Below are positions 31,670 to 42,965 of a stretch of 64,000 nucleotides of DNA, piece after piece. How positions within the stretch are numbered: position 1 is the stretch's first letter; the number at the start of each line of letters is the position of its first letter. The notes under the pieces were generated by a model. The model did not search any database. It was not told where the DNA came from and was given only the letters and a program-made list of their open reading frames with translations. Position numbers and translations under genes: made by a program. The stretch covers positions 72,081,788-72,145,787 of the forward strand of contig CM057836.1 in the NCBI GenBank assembly GCA_030068075.1, written 5' to 3'. This stretch comes from Paguma larvata (Eukaryota > Chordata > Mammalia > Carnivora > Viverridae).

Positions 31670-32640
31670 AATTATTTTTTATTTTTATTTTCCCCAACTT
31701 TATTATGTGGAACAACTTCAAATCCAGGAAAGATGAGAGAAGAGTAAGATCAACCCCTACATTCCAACTTCACCTAGACCCACCTGTTGTTAGCATTTTA
31801 TCACATTTGCTTTATTTCTCTCTCTTTACGCGTGCGCGCGCACACACACGCACACACACACATAGACCCTTTCCTTTTTTGCTAACTGTTGATGAATACG
31901 TTGCAAACATCACGATCTTTCCTTGCCTAACCACTTCAGCATGTATCTCCTAAGAACAGGATATATTTCTACCTGACCACAGAATAATCATCACAATAAA
32001 GAAATGAAACGTGTCGTCATCACAAGAAAAAAAAAGTTTTTGTAACTACGTACGGCGATGAATGTTAGCTAGATGTATTGCGGTGATCATGTCACAATAT
32101 ATACAAATAGTGAATTATGTTGTACACATGAAACTAATGTAAATGTTATATGTCAATTGTACCTCAATAAAAAAGAAAAAGAGAAAGAAACCAACTAAAC
32201 ATGATACAATATTATCTAATACACAGTCCATATTCAAACTTCCCTAATTGTTATAATATTTTCCTTTGTGACTCTTTTTTTTTTTTCCCCTCGATCAGTA
32301 GCCCAATCCAGATGTAGACACATCTTTAGTGTGTTTTCATCTTCACCAGGTCCTCTGCCTTCTTTGTTTTTTCATGGCAATGACAGCTGAGAAGAGCCAC
32401 CAGCCAGTTGTTTGGAGACTGTCTCTGGATTTGTCTGTGGATGCTCAGGAGGGGAAGGTCAGACATTTTTGGCAAGAATACAAGGTGATGTTGTGTCCTT
32501 AGTACATGGTGTCAGTTTGTCCTGTTAGTAGTGATGCGAAGCTTCCCCACTTAGTTAAGGTGGTTTCCAATGGGTTTCTCCATCGTAAGCTGCCTTTCCC
32601 CCTTTGTAACTAGTAAGTGATCTATAGAGTGACATTTTGC
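31670..32640 (-). repeat. Old L1 3' UTR, antisense
   Basis: 'GTTAGCATTTTATCACATTTGCTTTATTTCTCTCTC', 'CGTTGCAAACATCACG', 'CTTCAGCATGTATCTCCTAAGAACAGG', then 'CAATATTATCTAATACACAGTCCATATTCAAAC' and 'GTGATGTTGTGTCC' follow the antisense L1M 3' UTR. A short CpG/(CA) run lies at 31830-31861. A sense L1 tail (32038-32180) sits between the two halves. Confidence 0.7.
32038..32180 (+). repeat. L1 3' tail, sense, inside antisense L1
   Basis: 'ATGAATGTTAGCTAGATGTATTGCGGTGATCATGTCACAATATATAC' and 'ATTATGTTGTACACATGAAACTAATGTAAATGTTATATGTCAATTGTACCTCAATAAAAAA' are in outline the sense end of an L1 3' UTR with AATAAA and an A tail. A short 5'-truncated insertion. Confidence 0.75.
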
Positions 32641-33235
32641 AACTGTCATCTTTGGTGTATTTCACACCTTTGCAGGTTTATGGGAACACAGAAAAAGTTA
32701 GAGGCCCAGCAGTAACCAGATGCCTGCGTTTCGAATCAGGCTAGCCCGCCCTGGAACCCCTGGGCCTGATTGGGCCTCCCGGCCCGAGGGCTGTGTGCAG
32801 TCATTGGAAGCGAGGACTATATTTTTCACAAAAAGCAAAGAACTCTTAGTCCAAAACACACCTGCAAAGTGTAAGCTCAAGCACAGTGACGTTGGGAGGG
32901 CCCCAGCTACTTTTCTCCCGTAAGCTCTCAGTCTCCTCATCTGCGGAGTAGATCCTATGACATGATTTTCAAAGTCCATTTCAGCTGTCATATTTTTATT
33001 TTTAACACGATTAGGGCGTCTACTATGTGCCATGAGTTTCCCCATCTTGCGGCTCATTTCAGTGGCCAATAGCTCCGTTGGTTTGCCCAGGATTCTGAGG
33101 CTGACGAAGGCTAAGCAAAGGTGCTATAGTCGCAAGCCTTGTCCGTCGGTGGATCAGGGATTGAACTGTGGTATTCCTGAGTACAGGAATTGTGAGCTCT
33201 ACGCAGGGAGGCAAAAAGCGCATTAGGGGTTGCAG
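32641..33235. other. Unassigned non-coding sequence
   Basis: No gene recognised. 32990-33190 has a faint antisense-MIR flavour ('CTACTATGTGCCATG', 'GGGATTGAACTGTGG') but is too decayed to call. Confidence 0.4.
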
Positions 33236-33432
33236 GGGGTGATGGGAGGGGGACCTGGGGAGCACAATAGGTACAGGATTTCTTCTTGGGCTTTTGAAAA
33301 TGTTCTGGAATTAGACGTAGTGATAATCGCATAACATTGCGCGTGTAATAAAAGCCACTGAATTACATACGTTAAAAAAGATAAAAACGGTGAATTTTAT
33401 TGTTATGTGAATTTTACCTCAATGATAAAAAA
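33236..33432 (+). repeat. L1 3' UTR end, sense
   Basis: 'GAAAATGTTCTGGAATTAGACGTAGTGATAATCGC', 'AAAAGCCACTGAATTACATACG' and 'GGTGAATTTTATTGTTATGTGAATTTTACCTCAATGATAAA' in outline are a recognisable L1MA/MB-type 3' end. Confidence 0.75.
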
Positions 33433-33559
33433 GGAAAGCAAGAAGAAAAAAATAATATGCTTTTTTTTTTTTTCTTTTTTTCCTATGCCATGTCAACTTT
33501 CTGGTCACAGATTAAACTAAAACTGAATCAGAAATGGGAGCAGATTCATACGTGGAAGC

Positions 33560-33975
33560 CAGTCTCATTATTTTTCGTTAAAACGAAAACTTGGAAATAA
33601 CCTAAATACCCGACACTAGGAAATCAGTGAAATAAATGGTGAAGTAGCCGAGGAGGGAACACGATGGAACCATTCCAAATTGCGTTCAAAAAAAAAAAAA
33701 AACTTTCAGTGACACAGCACTGTGCTCATGATATAATGTTAAAAAAAAGAACAGGATGCAACGCTATGTAGAATTGTATACAGGGCTTGTGTGTGTGCTT
33801 AAAAAAAAAATAAAAAAAAATAAAAAGCCAATATGGAGATATGCCAAACTGTTAACATCGGATGTCTCTGAGCTGGGAGACTGTGGAGGACTGTTTTCTT
33901 CTTTATACTTTTGCATATTCCAAGTTTTCTCTAGTAAGCAGTTATTACTTTTATAATAATAAAAAAAGAGTACAG
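33560..33975 (+). repeat. Old L1 (L1ME-like) 3' end, sense
   Basis: 'AACTTGGAAATAACCTAAATACCCGACACTAGG', 'ATGATATAATGTTAAAAAAAAGAACAGGATGC', 'GTTAACATCGGATGTCTCTGAGCTGGGAGAC' and 'TTATACTTTTGCATATTCCAAGTTTTC' follow an L1ME-type 3' end. Several internal poly(A) runs have expanded. Confidence 0.7.
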
Positions 33976-34562
33976 TAAAAGTTATTCAAACAAATTTAGC
34001 AAAGTTTTCCCTGTCCTCTCTCTGGCTCTGGGCATAGTTCCCAGGACCTCTGTTCTCCTCCGCACCCTGCCCAGATAAATAACAAGCAGATAAATATTTC
34101 AAAAGGTCTTGATCTCAGATGCTGCCCAATTCCAGCAGCAAATTAAAGGGACACTGCCCTGCGTACAGGCCCAGGGCTGATTGTGGCCCTGGAATGCCCT
34201 ATTTTTTTATGGGTGGAACTCAAGAGCACTTCTTGGAATGAGTCTTGTGGGGAGGCAGCCACTCACCCCCAAGAAGGAGGCTAGAGGGGCGTGGATCCAG
34301 AAGGCCCCCCTGGCTCCTCCTATTCAGGGCGAGGGATGTCCTATCAAAAGGCTAACTAACATATGACTGTTATCAGTCATTGACACCTCAGTGTGACTGA
34401 GCCTGTCAGTTTCCTGAGCATGGATTGATAAGAAGAGAGGGAAGTCACACCCCCAAGAATAATGATAAAATCCAAGTTAAATTTCTTTAGCTCCTTGGAT
34501 ACTGACTCTGAGAAGTGGCTTTTATAAATATACAAAATTAACAAGGATCGAGGTCATTTCAG
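33976..34562. other. Unassigned non-coding sequence
   Basis: No gene or nameable repeat. Confidence 0.45.
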
Positions 34563-34740
34563 GGCAGGGACTCTCAGTCCTGGCTGCACACAGAAACAGC
34601 TGGGAAGCTTTTTAGAAAAGACCAATGCCCAGCACCACCCTCCAGAGATTCTGACATGACTCGTCTCAGGTGGGACCCAGTCATCAGTATTTTCCTAAAT
34701 CCCCCTGAGATTCCAGCCAGGGTTGAGAGGCACTGGGTTT
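34563..34740 (+). mobile_element. MER5-like hAT (Charlie) DNA transposon remnant
   Basis: A short non-autonomous DNA transposon. The left end 'CAGGGACTCTCAGTCCTGGCTGCACA' and right end 'TTCCAGCCAGGGTTGAGAGGCACTGG' (in outline) are inverted relative to each other, and the middle reads 'CCAGAGATTCTGACATGACTC...GGTGGGACCCAGTCATCAGTATTTT'. This matches the MER5A layout. The terminal inverted repeats have diverged, and no transposase is encoded, as expected for MER5. Confidence 0.8.
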
Positions 34741-34787
34741 GTGTATCTTTTTCTTCCAATTAGTCTTTGCTGTTAAAAAGAATTTAT

Positions 34788-34971
34788 GGGGCGCCCAGGT
34801 GGCTCAATCAGCTAAGCATTGGACTCTTGATTTTGGTCCATGTCATCCAGCCCTGCACTGGGCTCTGTGCTGACAGCACAGAGCCTGCTTAGGATTCTCT
34901 CCCTCTCTCTCTGCCTCTCTCTCTCTCAAAATAAATAAACTTTAAATAAATTTTTAAAAATTAAAGTAATT
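34788..34971 (+). mobile_element. Felid-type SINE, sense, internal deletion
   Basis: Head 'GGGGCGCCCAGGTGGCTCAATC', a CAGCCCTGCACTGGGCTCTGTG middle, CT repeats and an A+T-rich tail. About 20 bases around the B box are missing compared with full copies. Followed closely by a second SINE. Confidence 0.92.
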
Positions 34972-34987
34972 TAAAGAGTGTAGCTAA

Positions 34988-35203
34988 ATGGAATGCCTGG
35001 GTGGCTCAGTCGGTTGAGCGTCCAACTTCAGCTCAGGTCATGATCTTGTGGTTCGTGAGTTCGAGCCCCGAGTTGGGTTCTGTGCTGACAGCTCAGAGCC
35101 TGGATCCTGCTTCAGATGGTGTCTCCCTCTCTCTCTGCCCCTCCCCCACTCATGCTCTGTCTCTTTCTCTCTCTCAAAAAATGAATAAACATTAAAGAAA
35201 TTT
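34988..35203 (+). mobile_element. Felid-type SINE, sense
   Basis: Full-length copy with head '...GCCTGGGTGGCTCAGTCGG' and B-box 'GAGTTCGAGCCCCG'. Target-site duplication TAAAGAGTGTAGCTAA (34972-34987) and TAAAAAGTGCAGCTAA (35204-35219), two differences. Confidence 0.95.
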
Positions 35204-35219
35204 TAAAAAGTGCAGCTAA

Positions 35220-35884
35220 TAAAAGCACTCAGAATATCCGACAATAAACGACTCCCTCTTTTCAGAAGAATAACTTAGGATGGGGGAGAAAAAAAAAGAA
35301 AACTTTATCTTACATTTGGTCATATCAGGACCACATTCTGCTATTTGAATGGAAGAGAGAAAAAGAAAGTGATCTGAGATGCAAAGAAAGACTTTATTTA
35401 TAACATCAAAAATTCTGAGACAGTATTATCACCTGTTGTTTTTGATTCCCTGAAACCTGCTACGAGTTGAATTTGGTCAAGAAAATAATCAGGTAAATAA
35501 TTTTAAACATAATACTGAGTTTTTAGACATAACACGAGGATGGTTCTATAGGTCTCTGTGTGAATTAGATTCTTCTGTTGCATGGAGGAGACATGCTTTG
35601 GTTTTTCAAAAACCCAACAGGAAGCAATATTAAATGCACTAAATGGCCAAGTCTTGGGGAGCCTGAACCCTCAGTTGGAAAATACTGTATTGCTTAGGAT
35701 GCAACCTAGCTGTAGTGATGTGGTTATTAAGCCACCCCGTTGGCAACAGATGCTGAGGCCCCGTCTGTCCCACTCCATCATTATGGTGACCGGGCCACTC
35801 TCTGTGCTCTGGCTGTGCCGACCTTCTGAGCCTTTCCAGGGCAGAATCCCAGGAAGGAATCTGATTGGTTCTAATCATTTTCTA
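35220..35884. other. Unassigned non-coding sequence
   Basis: A 141-codon plus-strand frame at 35582-36007 opens here and runs into antisense L2; it has no recognisable domain. No gene called. Confidence 0.45.
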
Positions 35885-37520
35885 AGTCTTCAATTCAACA
35901 AATACTTATTAAACACCTACGACATACCAGGCTGTTTTCTAGACACCAACGGTGATGCACTAGGCAAAATGCACAAAATCCCGGTGATCATGGTGTTTAC
36001 ATTTTAGTGAAGGAAGACAAGAAGAAGTGACCCACACATCTATGTCAGATGTCAGATGGTGCCACACGCAGAGAAGAATAAAGCATCATGAAGGAAGAGA
36101 GAGCGAGAGGAAACGCTATGTGTCATTGAGCAGTAAGGGGGACTTCTCTGATAAGGTGGCCTTCAAGGCGGGATCTGAACACAGCAAATGAGGGCACTCA
36201 GGAGACAGCTGGGGAAGAGCTTTTCAGGCAGAGGGGAGGCCAAGAAGCTTGCTTACTGCGTTGGAGGAAGAGCGAGAGGCTACTGTGGCCGGAGCATGGT
36301 GAGGGGGACAGGAGAGGCTGAGAGAAGACGTGGGAAGGCCCCTCAACCGTGGTCTTGGGGACCATTGTAGGGGCCTTTCCCCTCCTCCCAGAGTGAGGTG
36401 GGAGACCCTGGAGTGTGTAGACCAAAGATGTGATGTGATCTACTTTTCTCCTCCATTTCTCCCCGATTGCACAGTCTAGGTTCTGACATACCCCCTTCCC
36501 TCAAGCTTCCTCGGTTTTTTACATCTTACACGAGTGTGGCACATCTGTTATAATAGCTAAGCTGATACTGACACGTTATTATTAACTGAAGTCCGTAACT
36601 TCCTGGTGCATACACTCCAGGCTTTGACATGGATGACGGGATCTACTTCTGTGTTAGAAAAGGATCGCTCTGGCGGCTGCGAGTGGAGCGTAGGGACTGG
36701 GGACACGGATGGAGCGAGGGGAGCAGAAGGGAGCCTAGTGCAGGTTTCTCGCTGAGGTGAGGGTGACGTGGGCCAGGGTCGTGGTACAGAGTGGCCAGGT
36801 AGAGCTGACAAAAGTTGCTGATGGACGGCGTGTAGAAAACGAGAGAGAGGAGAGTCAAGGGTGACTTGATAGTTTGAGTAGCTGAGATTAGAACTGCTGA
36901 GATACGGAAATACTGGGGGTGAGGAGAGGGGGCCGGGAAGTGACAGGAGTTTGGTTCTGAACACATTCAGTTTGAGATCCAAGTGGACGTTTTGGACAGG
37001 AACTGAATATAGGCGTGGCAGTTAGGGGAAAGGTCTGGACTGAGGTATACATTTGGGATTAGCAGAATTTCCTAGTTGAACACGGGGCTGCATGAGCTCA
37101 ACTAGAGGTAAGCATTGGTGGCGATGACCAGAGCTGAGTACTGAGCCCTGGGATCTCTCAGCATTCACAAATCAAGCACGTGAAGTGGGCCCTGCAAAAG
37201 AGATTGAGAAGGAGCTCCTGGCAAAGGTGGAGGAGACGCAAGAGAGAGTGGCCTTGGACATCAAAAGAAGAAATACCTCCAGGAAGAGAAGAGCCAGCAT
37301 CCCTGTCAAGCACTGCTGAGCTGTGGAGGAAGATGAGGACCGAGAATTGGCCAATAGGGTTGGCACCTGATGGCCAGGCCTGGCTCCTTCAAGAGTGGAA
37401 GGTTGGGGGAAGAAGTCTAACTAGAATGAGTTTAAAAAATAGAGAGGGGAGAAGAGTTCCTCCTTGCAGGAGACAGTGAGCATAGACAACTCTCTGGAGG
37501 AATTGTGCAACACGGTGCAG
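35885..37520 (-). repeat. Long antisense L2 LINE with decayed reverse transcriptase
   Basis: About 1.6 kb in antisense order. It starts with the 3' terminus ('CAACAAATACTTATTAAACACCTACGACATACC'), then 3' UTR ('AAGGTGGCCTTCAAGGCGGGATCTG'), 'AAAGGATCGCTCTGGCGGC', 'GTTTGAGATCCAAGTGGACG', 'ACTGAGCCCTGGGATC' and 'GCACTGCTGAGCTGTGGAGGAAGATGAGGACCGAGAATTGG'. On the minus strand parts still translate like the CR1/L2 reverse transcriptase, for example 'RSSFSISFAG' at about 37180-37210. Stops and frameshifts abound. No gene product is expected. Confidence 0.75.
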
Positions 37521-39365
37521 CAAAAGAATGAGGTCACGGCTACCCATGGTTGCTGGGTGGCAGGAAGGTGGCAGGGAAGGGGGATGGACCCACATATGTT
37601 GTAGGTTGCTCAGTCAGCATCCAGTGGAACACACTGGTGGGTGGAGGGGGCAGATGTTTCACGCCTGCTACCTTGCCTGCCTAGGGCTGCTCACCCTTGT
37701 CCTGTTGGCAAAGGAGTGTCATGTGACACCAAGCCTGATCCCCCTCTAGTTGTGACTCTCTCAGGGTGAGTCGTAGCGGCACCCATTCTTCCCAGGAGGG
37801 GATGCTGTTTTGATTCGTACCTCGTATGGCTAATTTGAAAAGATCCTGTCTTTAAAGGAAATGATATATTTTTAAATTAACCCAAGGAAAGCATTTCTTC
37901 ATCCATACACTTAAGTGTTTGTTCCTCTGAGGTATTCGAGTCTCCTTTTCGCAGTTGTATAGTAATGTCAGTGTGGATCACACTGCCTGGCTCTGCAGAA
38001 GAACTTTCTATTCTTCTCAGCGCCTACACGGTCTTGCCATTCAGATCTCTCGACCCCATGGGGTAGGAAAGATAAGTATTATTTTCCTCCTTTTCCAGTT
38101 GAATCCCAGAAACGACGGAGACTTGCCCAGGAATGTGTTATTAGGAACCTGGTTCCTACAGGAACCTGAGACTAGGGTGGAGGTGTCCCGACCCAAGGCC
38201 AATGGTCTTGATTTTATCACGCCGCCTGGGGGGTCAGCCTGCTCCAGGCTCTGAGGTGTGTCAGAAAATGTTTAACATACACTGAGATTCAGGGCAGAGC
38301 GTGGGCCTCTGTGTGTCATCCATTTATGGTGGTGTGATGGATGCCTGTAGGGGTCAAGTTGGAGGTCAGGGTCCAGAGAGTATCATCAGGAAGCTTTGAC
38401 CCAGGCAGAAGACCGTAACTGGCTTAAGAACCCGAGAAAGCCATGACGTTAACACCTCCATGTGCTAAATGGGAACTTCGAGGCCAGACACCAGAGCAGA
38501 CAGCCAGCTCAGTGTCTTAGTTCCCAATCCAATTGCTTCTCCTCTTCAAAACTTCTCCTCACTCAATTCCTGGAGTTTCCCAAAGTCTAGATAGCAGTGG
38601 GGATGACACCTTGGCCATTTTTTGGTTGTTTGGGCCCTGTCGGTATGTCAGGCCTTGAATCCCACTTGAGGCTTTATCCCTCACAGGAACCCCGGCTCCT
38701 GGACACTCTGCTCTGGATGAAGTGTGACCTCTGGCATTACTTCCAACCTCCCTGTCTTTCTAGACCCTTCCAACTTGCTCCCAGGCCTCTGGAAACCTAG
38801 GATCCGCCTTCTGCCCTGAGGCCCTCCTGGTCCTGCATAGAAAAGCTGTTTTTTTTTTCTCTTGGGAGAAATCAGCACTTCAAAGGGAATGGCTCAGAAA
38901 GGGCCACACTTGCCCCCATGGCTCTCGGGAGCTAAGGTCTTTCAGGTATCCTGTCTATCCCGGGGCCTCCTTTCCAGCTACCAGCCAGGCTTTGTTAGCT
39001 CTTTCTGCCTCTCTCTCTCTCTCTCTCTCCTCTCCCCTTCTCCTCCTGGCACACTACCCATCAAACGAACTGAGTCACTTGGAAAATGTGAGAAATCACT
39101 TAATAAAGAACTGCCCTGCGGGGATGGACAGGTAAAAGACTTTAAATAAATGATTTCATCTCATGCTTAATTTAATAGGAACTAGGCCCACAGTATCTCC
39201 GCTAGGAAGGGAGATAGACAGCAGATAAGTGGACGAGAAGAGAAAGCTGTCAGCTCCGGGGCATGTAGTCTCCACGAGTCCAAATTTCTCTCTCCTGATG
39301 CAAACGCGGCTGTGCCAGGGAAAGCAGTTCTCTGCCTGGCCCTGCGGAGGAGAGAAAGGACTGGG
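37521..39365. other. Unassigned non-coding sequence
   Basis: No gene recognised. A faint antisense-MIR match lies at about 38060-38140 ('GATAAGTATTATTTTCC...GACTTGCCCAGG'), and a (CT)n run at 39008-39030. Confidence 0.45.
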
Positions 39366-39484
39366 AGTCGGGCCAACCCGATGGCAATCCCAGATCTGTG
39401 TAACTCCGGGTAAATGACTTAGCTTCTCTGAGTTATATCCCGGAAATGGAGGAACAAGACTTACTTCACTTGATCCATTACGCA

Positions 39485-39533
<49 letters not shown>

Positions 39534-39565
39534 TGCCAAGTACCAGGCCCCTGGCCAAATGCTGG
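39366..39565 (+). repeat. MIR SINE, sense, carrying a (CA)n array
   Basis: 'GGCAATCCCAGATCTGTGTAACTCCGGGTAAATGACTTAGCTTCTCTGAGTTATATCCCGGAAATGGAGGAA' in outline is the MIR core, and 'GTACCAGGCCCCTGGCCAAATGC' may be its 3' part. The dinucleotide array splits the two. Confidence 0.6.
39486..39530 (+). repeat. (CA)n microsatellite, about 22 units
   Basis: An uninterrupted CA/AC run of 45 bases. Perfect runs of this length are usually polymorphic. The cysteine-valine strings in open frames on the minus strand, and histidine-threonine strings on the plus strand, are translations of this array and not proteins. Confidence 0.98.
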
Positions 39566-41411
39566 GAACACTCGGTAAGGACCAGTATGTCGGGAACACC
39601 ACCGGCCGAGGCGCAATGGCAAGAAGACTGCAAACGACAGGGCAGGAACAGAGGGGCTGGGCAACCTTTGCCATCCCGAACACACAGGTGCTCCTGGCAT
39701 TTGATGACGACGCGGTCAGGAATCCTGGCAAGTCAGAATCCTGCCCTGCTGATCGTTTCTTCTCTCTTCCTCTCAGCCCCAGAAAGTTCCCATAGGAAGG
39801 AAGAGGGGCCCAAAGGGAATGAGAATTACACTAACGCGCTGCGCAAATGCAGGTCCTGCACAAAAGCTGGGTTGAAGCATGAAGCTCAGACTGTAAACTG
39901 AATAAGACTTCCTGCTTCCTCCTAGGCCCGCATCCAGAGTTTGTGAGCTCGCCCAGTTCGGTCTGGGCTGCATGGAGGAAGTCAAGGACCGAGGGGAGTA
40001 ATAAGGCCAGGTTTGTAGAGGCAGACACGGCCCGCTTTCCTCAGCCGACTTGCCTCTCTAGCCAGATGGAGAAAGAAAAGTGAACGCATGTGACCCATTA
40101 ATGCGCAGCATTCCCGCCCACCTCTTCAGGCTAGTACCGGGAGAACTAGGAAGAGGGTAAGAGTGGAGGTTATAAGGAATTCTCCTTTCTCCTAAATGAG
40201 TCAAGCTAAGAATCCGGAAGCCCAGCGGGAAAGCCCTGAGCCGGGACAACGGCAGAGTAAGACCTGCGTCTTTAAGAAGCCCAAGTGCTAGCCTTCCTCC
40301 CCCGAGATCAAGCCAGAGGACCTGGGAGACAGAAAACTGTGGGAACCCCCAGGGATGACGGGAGCTATTTTGATGGTTGCGTGGGGGCGGTGACTTTGGC
40401 CCGGGGCTGCAAGCACTCCCGGCTTCTAGAAAGAGCCGTTGGCGATCCACCATTGCTTCTCCACCAGTTCTGTGAGTCAAACTCCACGCTCACAGCGCCT
40501 GGGAGGTGAAACTGGGGCAGTGCCGCGCTGTGGCCGTGGGCTCAAGAGGAGCTGACAAAACCAGGTGGGGACCAACCGGCTTGTTCTTATCCCACCCATC
40601 TCCTTCCCACCCCCGGGGATGGGGAATTACATTCTAAGGAGTGTCTCCTCCGAAAGCACTTCTGTGTCTGGGGTGTGGAGACCAGGGTGAGGACCAGACC
40701 TGACCTGAGGGTTGTTTTGTGCAGGGAGCAGTGGCTGACTACGTCTTACGGGGGTGGGGCCAGGGCCCGCTTTAGAGGATCTGGGGACCCTTCCTTTATA
40801 AAATATATTAAAAATTGTCTTTTATGGCTGTGTTCATATAAAGATTAATATAATCTAGGCTGGATTCATTATTATATATACATTGTTATTACATTTGCTT
40901 TTTCTTTTTATATTAAAATGAATTAGAAATGACACATTTTTATGGGTCTTTGACAGCATCATGGATGCCAGGCACCATGTCTGCTTGAGGTTCTCAGAAG
41001 ATTTATTCGCTGACCATCCCTTGAGCCTTTTGGAATCTTCCCCACCCACCTCGTATAATTATTGCCTAACACAGTAGCCAATACACATGAGGAGAAAACT
41101 AGCCCCCAGCCAAAATAGCTGGCCACTTGAAGAGCTCATACAAAAGGAACGAAGTAGAAATATTAGTTATGAACGCCTAATGTTTCGAATAAAGAACACA
41201 GATGGTTAAATAGCTGGATGCTCACAACTGAGAAATGAATTCATAAATCAGAAGATGAAATTGAAAAAACTCCCAAGGAGAAAAAGGAAAGAAATGGAAA
41301 TAGGCAAAGAACGTTAAGGAGACACGGATTTTAGAGGTAGAGATGCTAATATCTCGATTAGAAGTGACCAGAAAGAGACAGAAATAAAATGGGAGAAGAG
41401 AACACGTTTTT
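39566..41411. other. Unassigned non-coding sequence
   Basis: No gene recognised. A+T content rises sharply after 40800. The 40058-40480 minus-strand frame (140 codons) has no recognisable domain. Confidence 0.45.
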
Positions 41412-41615
41412 AAATGCTTATTTATTTTTGAGAGAGAGACAGAGTGTGAGCAGGGGAGGGGCAGAGAGAGAGCATCCGAGGGGCAGAATCTGAAGCAGGC
41501 TCCAGGCTCTGAGCTGTCAGCACGGAGCCCGATGTGGGACTCGAACTCCAAACCATGAGATCATGACTTGAGTCGAAGTCGGATGCTTAACCGACTGAGC
41601 CACACAGGCGCCCCT
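41412..41615 (-). mobile_element. Felid-type SINE, antisense
   Basis: Antisense SINE ending 'CCACACAGGCGCCCC' at about 41614. The purine-rich middle has a small insertion ('GCATCCGAGGGGCAGAATC'). Target-site duplication is not clear; AAGAGA occurs on both sides. Confidence 0.92.
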
Positions 41616-41649
41616 TAAGAGATATTTATAAAGCATAAATATGGGGGGA

Positions 41650-42965
41650 GAAATACTATACCTAACAACAGGAAAGCTGATTATCATAAAGTTGTCAATT
41701 CTTTCTAATCCGATCTATAGATTGAATGGAATTCCACTGAAAATCCACCAGGAGGTTGTTTTTTCTTTTCTTTTAGAACGTTGAGAAGATAATTCTAAAA
41801 TGTATTTGGGAAAGGATAGAGCCAAGAAGAGCCAGAGCACTTCTGAAGGAGATGATCGGGAGGAAGAATTACCTAATAAAGACTTATTCTGAACCTGCCA
41901 CGGTTCAGATTGTGTGGTACACCCATAGAGTTCAGGGATATCAGGTGGACCGATGCAGTACAGCAGAGAGCTCAGAAACAGGTTCACGCAGAGTGGGACC
42001 CTGGCACAGGATAGACACCACACATCCAACCAATGGGGAAAGAGGATTAGTTAATAAATGCAAATGGGAAAACATGATTACCCAAAAGGAATAGATTAAA
42101 TCAGATCTCTTCTTCATAACCACGTGTGGATTAAAGCCTTAAAATTTCAAGCAACAGAACTTTCGTCATGCTTCGTAAAAAAATGCAATATCTTTTAGAC
42201 CTTGGGGTCGAGAAGGATGCCTTAACGTACAAAAACCATTGCCTCAGATATTAAAGATGAAGAAATCTGACTCTATTAAAATAAAGATTATTTTGTTTTG
42301 CAAGAGACAAGCTGAATGGGGTTAAAAAAACAATTTATACACTGGGAGAAGATATTTGCAATATACGCGATTGACCGGGATTAATATCAGAGTATATTCG
42401 TGTATATATAAATAAAACAATAGACATTTTAAGTAAGAACACGGGCTCAGTCAAGCCAACAGAAAGATGCATATGGGCAGGGATTTCACAGAAAGGAAGC
42501 ACATACGGCCAATAAACATACAAAGAGATGTTCATCGTCATTGGTGATGAGGGAAACACAAATGGAGACTACGACGAAACACCATTTCGCGCCCGTTTGA
42601 TTAGCAAAACATTTTTAAAAGTCTGACGGGATCAAGCTTTGGAGTACCTGCGTCCACAGCCACACGGTCTTTTGTGCATTGCCAGTGAGGATATGCCTCA
42701 GTGGAACCGTTTTGAAAACATAGCTTTTACATTATTCCCTTACGTTTCCAACCTCACCCGTGCCCCAGATTTTCACTCCCTCACACATACTCAGGAAACA
42801 CGTGCAAGAGTATTCAGAGCAGCACTGTTCACGGTAGCAAAAATCTGCCAACAAGCCCGAGGTCCGTCTACACAGCGTGGACAATGACAGCGTGGCACAT
42901 TCCCGTGTATGGGTTAAAATAAATGGACTGCAATGGTAGACAACAATGTGAATAAAAGTCAGCAA
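41650..42965 (+). repeat. Old L1 ORF2 3' half, sense, heavily decayed
   Basis: Sense L1M landmarks in order: 'ATAGATTGAATGGAATTCCACTGAAAATCC', 'TTCTAAAATGTATTTGGGAAAGG', 'GATTGTGTGGTACACCCATAG', 'GGGAGAAGATATTTGCAATATACG', 'GCCAATAAACATACAAAGAGATGTTCATCG' and 'GTATTCAGAGCAGCACTGTTCACGGTAGCAAAAATCTGCCAACAAGCC'. Many deletions and stops. Confidence 0.8.

Noticed and set aside
37172..37479. Lys/Arg/Trp-rich plus-strand open frame as a possible gene
   Set aside because: It is the opposite strand of the L2 reverse transcriptase region; the minus strand matches L2 there.
39156..39731. 191-codon minus-strand open frame with a Cys-Val repeat
   Set aside because: The repeat is the translation of the (CA)n array at 39486-39530, and the frame crosses a MIR.
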